DNA from: Parietichytrium sp. I65-24A
Taxonomy: Eukaryota; Sar; Bigyra; Thraustochytrida; Thraustochytriidae
Direction of reading: 5' to 3'
Assembly: GCA_012862575.1 (NCBI GenBank)
Contig: BLSF01000020.1
Location: 248,001 to 312,000, forward strand
DNA length: 64,000 nucleotides
The translations under genes were made by a program, and so were the position numbers. The notes below the pieces were generated by a model that did not search any database, had not been told where the DNA came from, and saw only the letters and a list, made by a program, of their open reading frames with translations. Of this stretch, positions 49,723 through 58,752 are shown one piece after another. The number at the start of each line of letters is the position of its first letter. The stretch's first letter is position 1.

Positions 49723-50949
49723 TTACTGCATCTTCTTGCCCTGAAATGCGCCAGCGAGGAACAACTTGGAGTAGCCTGCCCCTGCAAATCGGTTGATTTG
49801 ATCGGTGTAGACACCGATCTGTTTCTGAATAAGAAGAGACTCCAGCTGCGAGGAGCTTGGCTGGGCCTTGAAGATTGGATTCGTAGCATCAACCTCAGGA
49901 AGAAGAGGCTCGCCCCTCTCTTCTCTAGCCTGGTTCTCCATACGGCGCTGCATGATCCACTTGATCTGATCCTGCTCAGTTTTCGCCTGGCGGCGCTTCT
50001 CCTGGTTTTTGCGAGACTGCTCCCCAGAAAGGTTGTCTACTTCCTCCACAAGGAACTCCAAGTTGTTGGACAAGTAAGCGTTGGTGCTCAAGTTGAGGCG
50101 GTCAAAGTCTACGTCAAGGCGCTCGCCATTGCGCTGGCGGAGCTCGTCGACGAGGACGGTGAAGAGATGCGCGTTGGTGATCTCAATTGGAAGCTGCTCA
50201 AAGATCTCCTCCGGGCTGATATCAAAATCCTGGGAGGCAACCTGGGCAGAGCCATCACCTTGCAGTCCCCCGATCTGCTGAACCACCGAAGGGGCTAGCT
50301 TCACAATATTGCTGGTTGATCCGGTGGACTTTTTCTCGCGGTACATCTTGACAAATGAGTCGGACAGGCGGTAAGCTTTTAAGCTCAGATTACCGCGCTT
50401 TGTTTGAAATGGGTCATAGACAAGAACGACAGACTTTTGGGAGCCATCCTGATCAAGCTGCTCCTGGATCTGGAACATATCGTTCACGAGCTCTGAGGTG
50501 CAAAAGGATCCGAGATTGGTCGACCTGTACCAGCCAACGAGGCTAGAGTCAATATTGATATCCTGGAGGAACCTGATCATATCATTCTGGAAAGTGACGT
50601 TCTCGCTCGCGTCATCGCTGTCCTCGGACGAAGACGGGGGCGCAGGGAACGAGTTTGTCACCTCCAGAGTCGAATCCATGTCCATACCCAGCAGGCTGCC
50701 TGAGCAGAATTCTGGGAGCGCCTCAGTGCAGTGCTTAATAATCTTCAACAATACCAATCCATCTACCTTTACCTTGTCTAGCTTGGTCACCTTGGTTGCT
50801 CCAGAAAGTCTCTCGGCCAAAGTGGCCAGAGACGACTTTGGCTTGCTCTCTGCTGAGGCAGAAGGTCCGCTTGGTCCAGGTGCAGCTGGCTTGCTCCCAG
50901 CTGTCGCGCCACCTTGGTAGGTCGGCGGTGAACTACTTACCCAGCTCAT
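49723..50949 (-). CDS. EIF3H: Eukaryotic translation initiation factor 3 subunit H
   Basis: A 408-residue MPN-domain subunit of eIF3. The N-terminus is Pro/Ser/Ala-rich and disordered. The MPN core follows (VDGLVLLKIIKHCTEALPEFCSGSLLGMDM, LEVTNSFPAP, VGWYRSTNLGSFCT, VVLVYDPFQTKRGNLSLKAYRL). The metalloprotease JAMM histidines are not present, as expected for the non-catalytic h subunit. The C-terminal helices (ITNAHLFTVLVDELR, LVEEVDNLSGEQSRKNQEKRR, IKWIMQRRMENQAREERGEP) match eIF3h. The start ATG at 50949 is clear and there is no intron. It converges with the upstream WD-like gene across about 250 bp. Confidence 0.93.
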   Translation of the reverse strand: MSWVSSSPPTYQGGATAGSKPAAPGPSGPSASAESKPKSSLATLAERLSGATKVTKLDKVKVDGLVLLKIIKHCTEALPEFCSGSLLGMDMDSTLEVTNSFPAPPSSSEDSDDASENVTFQNDMIRFLQDINIDSSLVGWYRSTNLGSFCTSELVNDMFQIQEQLDQDGSQKSVVLVYDPFQTKRGNLSLKAYRLSDSFVKMYREKKSTGSTSNIVKLAPSVVQQIGGLQGDGSAQVASQDFDISPEEIFEQLPIEITNAHLFTVLVDELRQRNGERLDVDFDRLNLSTNAYLSNNLEFLVEEVDNLSGEQSRKNQEKRRQAKTEQDQIKWIMQRRMENQAREERGEPLLPEVDATNPIFKAQPSSSQLESLLIQKQIGVYTDQINRFAGAGYSKLFLAGAFQGKKMQ

Positions 50950-51560
50950 TCTCGACTGATCTGTATTCTGTGATCTGTGATCTGTGTGTACGTGGGTCTG
51001 CGCTCGTTACTGCTCTTTCGCTTATGTATCCGTGTACCCGCAGCTGGCTCTCTCGCTCTGTCCTCGGGGAGATTGGAGATCTCGGGGACTCTTCTGACTC
51101 TTCTGACTCTTCTGACTCTTCCTCTTCAAGGTAACCCAGTCATACCCAGTCGCTCAGTCGCTGGGACTCTCTATCCACTTACTACACCACTCATGGTCGT
51201 CTTTTGTGGCTGTCGATCCACCCTAACCCTCCCGGTTAGGTTGCAAGGAGCTTCGAGTTGTTCCTCAGGGGAGTGGCTAGCCGTACTTAGCATTGCATGG
51301 GCTTTTTTACAGAATTCAGATCCTATTTTACTTTTACCTCGACTCTAGCTACTAGTAGCGTTTGACGAATTATCTTCTGTGAGAACATGTGAATTAGAAA
51401 GTGAAAGGGACTTGTACTCAGTACTCGAGTACCTCGGCCGCAGGAATTATCCGGATCGTAAGGATGCCATTTTCATCGCTCGTTCTCACCAAGAAAGTCC
51501 CTACGGATTGATAGAGCAAAAGAAATTTTTGAAAAATGGCAAATTGTAAATTGTCAACAA
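50950..51560. other. Intergenic region, eIF3h 5' side
   Basis: A 0.6-kb gap with a GACTCTTCT nonamer array (51087-51120) and a GTAC cluster (51413-51434). No gene. Confidence 0.5.
51087..51120. repeat. GACTCTTCT nonamer array
   Basis: Almost four tandem 9-bp copies, 140-170 bp upstream of the eIF3h ATG. Confidence 0.88.
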
Positions 51561-54255
51561 TCAATTCCCTGGCAAAACGGTTTTGCTCTTTGATCCCTTT
51601 ATGAGTTTCTCGAGCTCTGCGGGGCTCAGAATGCGGCTGTATGATGCGTCGTCGTTCACTGAGCTTGCTCCAGCTGTGGTCATCTCCCGAAGCCGTGTGG
51701 TCCGTTCCTCCATATCCCTCCGAGCCAACCGAACCAGGTTCCGGTGCAAAGAACTCTCAGTTGAAGTTAGTCTTTCAAGGTCTGCTTTACGCAACGAGAG
51801 GACCTCGACATCGCTTTGACATATGGCAGTAGCAATGCGTGGTGCGCCAGATATGGTGTTGGTTCCTATCAGCTCTCCGGACTTGTACCTACGCAAAGGG
51901 AATCTCTTTGCAGTAGTGTCTTCGTCTTTCTCACTCCGGAAACCGAATTGGTGAAAGAGTTTACTCAGTCCGGATTCGCTTTCAAGCACATTGCCGTCCG
52001 CATCGTATGCGACCATTGTCTGCACGGATCCTTTACTAATCAGAAATATGGCGTCGGACTCGCTATTCTGTGTGTAGATGGTTTCTCCTGCCCTGAAATG
52101 GCCTGCCTTCAGCTTGCCGCTCCCAAACTTGAGAAGAAGGTGCCGGGCTCGTGCGTTCTGTCTGCTTCGAATATGTTCCTCCAGACCAGCACAGACTGGA
52201 CTTGTGGCGCCAAGGGTACGCACGAACTCCTCGCGGGAGAGGAAGATGGCTTCTAAAGGTGTGTTGCAGCGAACGGTCGCATTTCGCTTGTCTCTACCAT
52301 CTAGTATTGCAGTCTCGCCAAAGAGGTCGCCATCGCTCAGGCTTGAGACAACATTTCTTGCTCCTGAATCACCTGTGTATTCAATTTGAGCTTCACCAGA
52401 TACGATTATGTAAAGACCATGAGCGTCGTCTCCCTGTGAAAAGACAACGTCGCCCTTTTGGAAGTGGACCGTGTGGCACTTGTGAACACTCTCCTGAAAG
52501 TTTTCAAAGTTCAGCTCCTTGGTACTTTGTCCGAACTCCGAGTCTGATACTTTGCTGATGTTCTTCAACACTTCTCTCCATTCCTCAGAACCAAGAATGT
52601 CGTAGCCCTCACGAAGAATAGACTTTTCTGACCGACCATTCCGCGCCAGAGAGGCGACCAGAAGGGCAGTTGCAATTGCGCGGTGAAACCCGGTTGAGCT
52701 TTTGAAGGACTCGAGGGGCTTGAGACGAGACTCCTCAGCGACCTTGCATCTTGACTCACGATCAGACACTTTAGAAGGGTATAAGTTTTCTCGGATCCAA
52801 GGGTGTGAGAGCACTTGGTCAGATCTAAGCCGTTTGGCCGGGTCGGGTTCTAAGAGCCTGGTGATGAGGTCCCGCGCTCCTTTACTAACTCGTAGCTGTC
52901 TGTGCACGTCAAAAGTGAAGCGTCGCTCCAAGGGAGCGCGCTCGTCGTCACCATCGTCTTCTAAAGAGCCCCGTACAGCGCGTTCTGCTATGACTTGATC
53001 GGATGCATCGCCTGTTCGGTCAAACGGGTGACAGCCCTTTCACACACGCATACACATAACACCACATTAGCACAACATGCTTTGAAGACATTGTGGTCGA
53101 CAAAGTTTAAGGAAGGCACGAACTTACTAAAATCAGAATGTAGGCGATAATGCCAAGGGCCCACATGTCGCAGGCCCTAGGGTCTGTCTGAAGCACGATG
53201 TCTATCTTGGACGGGCTGGCTTGCTTTGAAACCCGAGTTTCTTTCTGGGAATCGCCTCGCCGATCCGATTGCTCAAGCTGGACTAGGATTTCAGGACTCA
53301 GGTACGGCGTAGTGCCGATACTCGAAGTCATTGTCGAAACGCCTGTTTCCAGATACGGCTTGAGACTGCGGGTCATCCCAAAATCAATGAGCCGGATGTC
53401 GATCTCATCACTTACTTCGGCCGTTTTAGGCAAAGCAAATAGTAAGTTCTCAGGCTTGAGATCGTGGTGCACAAACCCACTTTGATGTATGTGTTGTAAG
53501 CTACTTGCTACTCTTTCCACAATTCGAGCTGCGGCAGCTTCTTTGTATGGTCCGTTCTCGATGAGTCTGTCGAAGAGTTCTCCGCCTGCACAGTACTCAG
53601 TAACGATATAGAAGCAACGGGTCTCTTCACAATAAAGAACCTCCAAGAGTTCATTTACGTTCGGGTGCTTCCGGGATAGCTGCAAGGCCTCCACCTCGTC
53701 CTTCAGGTTATCCCAATTCATCGCGGTGTCCTCGACCACTTTGATGGCAACGAACCGGCCAGTTCTATCCATGGCCTTGACAACGATTCCATAGGCACCG
53801 TTCCCGATCTCCAGCTTTTGAAGCTTTCGCTTTTCCCCAAACCCAATATCCACTGGCTTTACTTCCTTCTTGCCTGGGACAACCCTGTATCTCGCATTGA
53901 GCTCTTGCAAGCCAATGCTCTCACCAATGAGCTCAATGGCGGCCTGAGAGGAGCGCGGGTGGCGCGTGTTGCCTTTCGCTCGTCTCGAGCTATCTCTGTG
54001 TACGTCATCAATTTCCGGCCCTTCCATGGAGGGCAAGAAGGCAAGATACACTGTGCTCGACAACACCCGAAACGCGGCCCACAGCTCGCCATCATCAGCC
54101 TGCTCGAGTCTTCTGTGCGCAGTGGCAAATTTTCGACGCTGTCCTCGCACGACATTGAACCCATCTGCGCAACCCTTTCCCCGACCACAAGCTCGAAAAG
54201 CTCTTCGCCAAGTGCATGACCGCAAGGCACCTTTCACGGTCGTATGAGCCAGCAT
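51561..54255 (-). CDS. Ser/Thr protein kinase with two C-terminal cyclic-nucleotide-binding domains, 2 exons
   Basis: An 867-residue protein (start uncertain). Exon 1 (54255-53128) and exon 2 (53036-51561) are joined by a 91-nt intron (GTAAGT...AAAG) that falls inside the kinase domain and restores YILILGCHPFD. The kinase has IGNGAYGIVVKA, VAIK (K172), HHD in place of HRD (263-265), DFG (291-293) and GTTPYLSPE, in CaMK/CDPK style. About 25 extra residues follow the activation segment. CNB1 (about 558-651) has an intact phosphate cassette FGETAILDGRDKRNATV (E617, R627). CNB2 (about 688-801) has T in place of the Glu (ELIGTNTISGAPRIATA). Domain order is the reverse of PKG. The start ATG at 54255 is the first in frame; M77 (54027) is an alternative. 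Confidence 0.88.
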
Positions 54256-55080
54256 CTCGCTCACTTGCTGCGCGCCCAGAAACAAGAGGACCAAGAAGAC
54301 CAAGAAGGCCAAGAGGGCCAAAAGGGCCAAGAGGCGGGGCTCAGAACAGCTCGCTCGAGTGGAAGCTCTGGTCTAGCAGGAGCCAGCCCTGCCTTGTCGG
54401 CTCATACGTTCCGCTGGCAGCGCTCCGATCCTCGCGTTGCGCCCCTTGAAATCGGCTTCTCCAATCGCCCGACGCTGCGCTGACAGCATGCGCTGGCACC
54501 CGCCCTCTGCTTTGCGCAGTGTGGCCGCCACAAGTCCCTCGGAGAAGGATTCAACAACAACAACAAACAAACATCCCAAACAGGCATCCTTGGACGCATA
54601 CATACATCCTCATACAATCTCTCCATCGCAAAACTACTAGCCAAATGAATAGTGGCCCGCTTACTTCTACTAGCAGCTATAACACTGTATTAGATGGGTG
54701 ACTGCTAGCAGATTTCTGCTTTTCTAGTAGGCGTCTCTATACCGGATCTTAGTGTCGGGTCAGATGCTTACCGTCAATGCGAAGTCAATCCGAGATGTTT
54801 TTGAGTGACTGCGAGAAGGGGTTTCCTAGCGGGTATTTCGGAATTGATCTGAATTTCTGAAAGAAGGAGATGGTAGCGAAGAAGAAAATGTATAACATGG
54901 ATTTGAATTCCAATCTTACATGGTAGGTTGAGTTTCAATTGGTTGTTTTGCATCAGTGAAGTTTTAAGAAGAAGCGAGGGGAGTGAGAAAATGGAGAACG
55001 TAATGTTGGGCAGATAGTGTAGCGGACGCCACACCTCGCCTCGAGCCGACAATCGCCCCAAAATTTGAAACACAAGTGTT
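54256..55080. other. Intergenic region
   Basis: A 0.8-kb gap between two minus-strand genes. Bases 54285-54335 are a purine-rich array of (ccaagaagg)/(ccaagaggg)-type units, which creates the hydrophobic open-frame extension upstream of the kinase ATG. The remainder shows nothing I can interpret. Confidence 0.45.
54285..54335. repeat. CCAAGAAGG-type nonamer array
   Basis: Imperfect 9-bp units (aagaccaag, aaggccaag, agggccaaa). On the minus strand they would translate as LLALLAFLVFLVLL, an artefact that should not be taken as a signal anchor without transcript support. Confidence 0.75.
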
Positions 55081-56187
55081 TCAAGAGTTTTCATCGACTA
55101 CCTTAGCCTTGTATCCTTTAACACGAAGCTGACGAACAGACTCTCGCGCGGACGCAACGTCAGCAAATGTGAGATATCCTTTGAGCTCTCCCGACGCGAC
55201 ACACTTGGTAACGCGTGCATGAACTACCATCCCGTATTCGGCACAGAGGGCAGCCGCGTCTTTGGACATGCTATTCTTGGGCAAATCGTCCACTCTGATC
55301 GTTTTCGACTCCTTGAGAGACATAGCCTTAGTTCGCATCCGCGAGGCTTCTCCCGGGGCCATTGTGTATCTCCGGCTTGCACTGGGTTCTGGAGCAGAAG
55401 GCTTGACGCTGGCAAGGACTTCGTCTCCGTCCCTGAAGGACTCGTCGTCGTCGTCGGTGATCATGGAGGCGGAGATCGAATCATCAGTTCCTTTCTCTTG
55501 AGAGCGCGCGCTGCCCGGTCGCCCAACTCGCGAAGATGTGGAAGTGTTTAGGTGGCCATCTCCAACCTTGGCCAGCAACGCGCGAATTGTTTTGTCCTGC
55601 TGCTGCTTTTGCTCCTCTAGCCTGTGCTTACCAGCGACCAGCAGTTTGTTTTTCTTGCGCAGCTCTATGTTCTGGCGAACGATCTCATCCTTTTCCTTCT
55701 TAAGCTCGCGATATTTGGTTTGCAGAGCGGCTAGTTTGTTCTCTGCTTCCCTCCGCTTGATATCCAGCGCGTTCAGTCTATGCTGCCTCGTGTGATCAAG
55801 CTTCTCGCGCTGACGGAGCTCTACTTTTAGATCATTCAGCGCGTGCACTTCGTAGCTGGCCTTGCCCCCGAACGATCTTCGCGAGCCCGAGCGCCGTGTG
55901 CCCCCCAAAGACGTCTTTCGAGCAAGCCCTGACGACGTGCCGAGCGTCTGCCGTCGCAGCCCCGACTGATTCTGCCTGGACTTTTGATAGTTGCGGCTGA
56001 GCTTCCTTTCTAGAGCGTCCAGATCCTCGGTGAACTCGTCGTCCTCGGCTTCATCGTCGGCCGCCTCCTCACGCACTGGCGAACACGCATGCGCTCTGAA
56101 ATCCTCGCTGCGCAGCTTGTCCACATCAAACGCCACGGCGGGCTTCTTGTTGCCCACCATGCAATCGTTCTCCTTCTTGTCCTCCAT
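55081..56187 (-). CDS. Coiled-coil protein with C-terminal RRM-like domain
   Basis: A 368-residue protein starting MEDKKENDCMVG (ATG at 56187). The N-terminal third is acidic then Ser/Arg-rich (SGLARKTSLGGTRRSGSRRS). The middle (about 120-220) is a long charged coiled coil (RREAENKLAALQTKYRELKK, IVRQNIELRKKNKLLVAGKH). The C-terminal 75 residues resemble a degenerate RRM: KTIRVDDLPKNSM as strand 1, YGMVVHARVTKCVASG, ELKGYLTFADVASARESVRQL as the RNP1 region, then VKGYKAKVVD. The canonical aromatic RNP1 residues are partly lost, so RNA binding is only inferred. I do not recognise an orthologue. No intron. Confidence 0.78.
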   Translation of the reverse strand: MEDKKENDCMVGNKKPAVAFDVDKLRSEDFRAHACSPVREEAADDEAEDDEFTEDLDALERKLSRNYQKSRQNQSGLRRQTLGTSSGLARKTSLGGTRRSGSRRSFGGKASYEVHALNDLKVELRQREKLDHTRQHRLNALDIKRREAENKLAALQTKYRELKKEKDEIVRQNIELRKKNKLLVAGKHRLEEQKQQQDKTIRALLAKVGDGHLNTSTSSRVGRPGSARSQEKGTDDSISASMITDDDDESFRDGDEVLASVKPSAPEPSASRRYTMAPGEASRMRTKAMSLKESKTIRVDDLPKNSMSKDAAALCAEYGMVVHARVTKCVASGELKGYLTFADVASARESVRQLRVKGYKAKVVDENS

Positions 56188-57437
56188 CTCCGCTTATCAG
56201 CTTATCAGCTTCTCAGCTGCGCGGCACCACAACCCGCAAACAAAAACACCAAAAACCGGAAACTGTCGACCTTTTACAAACTCCCAAACTCCCAAACTCC
56301 CGAACTCCCAAACTCGGCAAGAACCCGCTGCTCCGGTTCCAGCGCCTGCGCTGGTTCCGCCGGTTCCGCCGGGCGAACAGTTCACGAGCCGCCAACCGCA
56401 GGAGGGCAACTCAAGCGCAGCTTCTCCGCCGGGACCCCTCTTCCACCTCTTCCACCTCTTCCTTCCGCTTTTCCTCCCGGTCCGACCACCGCCACCTCGC
56501 CTCCCTGCGCAGGTCGTCGAGAACCACCGTCACGCCGCGGGGACAGAGTGGCGTACGCGAGGACACTTTGTACTGTCTCTGCGGACTCAGAGAGAGAGAG
56601 AGAGCTCCTGAGTGTGAGTTTGTTTGTTTGTTTCTTTCTTTCTTTCTCTGTGTTGGTTAGTCGCTGCGCCCTCTGGGTGCTAACGATCTTTATGCGGGTC
56701 CTAGTGCCGGGCGAAAAAAAGAAGACAGAGGGAAGAACCTCGCTTGACGTCGCGCTGCTATGGATTCCGCTAGCGCCCCATAGAGTTCGAAACCCAAAAC
56801 AAAATTTGGCAAAACAAAAACAAAACAACCGGCGGGCAGTTACCGATCGGGAGGGTGCCGAAGGATTCAGGGGGAAGGGTTCCCTTGTTCTCCGGGAGAG
56901 GCCTTCCTTTCCGAGACGAGGTCCCGGGGGCTGTGGCGAGCGCAACGGCGTGCTCGTGGAGCTGCGAAAGAGTATAAGGACCGGGAGACCGTCCAGGTGA
57001 TCGCGCCGCCCAGATTTCACGCACGGGAACTTGCCCATCGCCCGCAAGCTTCCCCCGGAGTCGATGAAATTGGACCACTTGTAGGAAGTCTTAAGATGTG
57101 ACTGAGGTTTCCGTGGAACGGCTCGTTGTTCCTCGCATGTGAACGGACACTTTTCTGGGTAGGAGCCGAGTGGTTTCTTAGATGGGGAGGTCGACCTATG
57201 GCGATGTGCATTTTCATTCCCGCGTGCTTTTTGGGGGCGAGAGTTGGTTGGTTGAGAGGACTTTGACTGACTGTGAGCGCTTGAATCAATGTCGATGTCG
57301 ATATCAATGTCAATCTCATGATCTATTATTCAGATCAAACTGGAAATCGATACCGAGATTGACGAAAGTCGCGATGCTTTTTTTGGTTTTGCTGCTCTAG
57401 CTCGATCTAGACTCTGGTCTAGAGTGGGGCAAGTAAA
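56188..57437. other. Divergent intergenic region with AAACTCCC array
   Basis: A 1.25-kb gap. It contains an AAACTCCC octamer array (56277-56316), a GA tract then GTTT/CTTT tetramers (about 56588-56648), and a TTGACTGACTGTGAGC element (57263-57278) 175 bp upstream of the SAM gene. Several longish open frames overlap here with no recognisable content. Confidence 0.5.
56277..56316. repeat. AAACTCCC octamer array
   Basis: About five copies of an 8-bp unit (caaactcc), one with G for A. It lies about 100 bp upstream of the coiled-coil/RRM-like gene ATG. Confidence 0.85.
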
Positions 57438-57539
57438 ATGTGTACTGGCGGAGAGAGAATGCGCAGGCTCGAGTGAGTGAGCGTGGAGGAGGACGGACTA
57501 TCGAGAAGACGGCCATTCCGGTCGACTGGTTCCGGCAGT

Positions 57540-58464
57540 ATGCATAGGAAAGGAATCAGCACCAGCGTATTTCAATGCCCCGACTTTGGCGGAAGCCGTA
57601 GGCCCAGCAGAGATGAGGAAGTGAGCATTGCGGAGCTGATGGTGGCACGCAAGAGCCCGCGGGGTGAGACACAGAGACGGAGACAGCGAGATTGGGACGA
57701 CGCTGAGGAGAAGCATGTGAGTTTCAAGCACAAAAGGAGCATCTCGATGTGCGAGATTGCCTTTGCTAATGAAATGTTTTTTACGTTTGCGCAGCGAGTG
57801 AAAACGGACGAGCTTGCAAACAAGTGGCGAGAAAAGATGGAGCGAAAGAGAAAGGGAGTGGCGTGTGACCCTGCCCGTTTAGAAAGCATCCCTGTACAGC
57901 TTTGGAGTGTGGCTGATGTGCTCAACTGGCTTCGGAGTCTAAAGCTGGATCAGCTTTTGGTGACTTTTGACGACAGCGAGGTCGATGGCATGATACTTCT
58001 TGAGGTGCGTGTTTCTTGTTTATTAGTTGGACTTGGAATGTACCTTCCGCATTTTTTTTTATGATGGCTGGCACGGAGAACTTATGTTTACCTAATTTCA
58101 AATGTAGATATCTTCCTCTGATCTGGACCGGATGGGGATTCGAGCGCTTGGAGTTCGCAAGAAGCTTCTTCGGGCGATCGAATCGCTGAAGAATCTTCCC
58201 GGTGAGCAAACAAGTACCTCAGCAAACGTAAAGCACTGGAGTGCCATCAAGCCACTCTCCGAGAACAAAGTAAAGTGTCCCGATGGTCCAGTCGCTGTAA
58301 ACCTTGCAGATGGAACATTTGATGAGCAGCAGGCACAACTGGAGTTTCAGAGAGCGGTAATGGAATGGCGCAACTCAAGGCCAAAGAAATCTCTACTGGC
58401 TCCCACTCAGCATGAGAGCACCGAGGAAGCCAACGATGGCATGTGGAAAAATCCGTTTGCTTAA
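57540..58464 (+). CDS. SAM-domain protein, at least 2 exons
   Basis: A 273-residue protein ending in a sterile alpha motif domain. Exons are 57540-58004 and 58108-58464; the 103-nt intron (GTGCGT...TAG, with CTAAT) falls inside the SAM domain. Joining restores VQLWSVADVLNWLRSLKLDQL through LLEISSSDLDRMGIRALGVRKKLLRAIESL. The N-terminal part is basic and polar (RRRPFRSTGSG, MERKRKGVA); the C-terminal tail is polar. SAM domains mediate protein oligomers or RNA contacts; which applies here is unknown. An extra 5' exon (57438-57472) with a 66-nt intron (57473-57538, GTGAGT...CAG) would read in frame as MCTGGERMRRLD then MHRKG, so the start may be 57438. Confidence 0.82.
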
Positions 58465-58752
58465 TTAAAATATTGGAGAACGTGGAAGATTACTCGAACA
58501 CCGTCAATACCTACGGCTGGAGAATCGTACCTGCTCTCTCAGCGTCGGCGCGGTACCAGTACCAACTTGAATCACGATTGAAGAATAGGAAAAGACCCCA
58601 CAAAGTGGAGAGAATAACACTCTTTCGAACATACGAGTTCTGGCATTTACTTATACTCAGACAAGACATTTGGAATCTATATCCAAAATGACCCGAAATA
58701 ACAAAGATTGTCACACCAGGCGGTGCGGCCAGAATATGATGGAGCTCGAAGC

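Noticed and set aside
49708-50298. 196-codon plus-strand frame opposite the eIF3h C-terminus
   Set aside because: Shadow of the eIF3h gene.
54256-54330. Hydrophobic N-terminal extension (LLALLAFLVFLVLL) of the kinase as a signal anchor
   Set aside because: It comes from a nonamer repeat array and lies upstream of the first ATG, in a frame that begins at TTG.
56382-57047. 221-codon minus-strand frame in the gap between the coiled-coil and SAM genes
   Set aside because: Crosses GA and CTTT microsatellites, has no recognisable domain, and competing frames of similar length lie on both strands.
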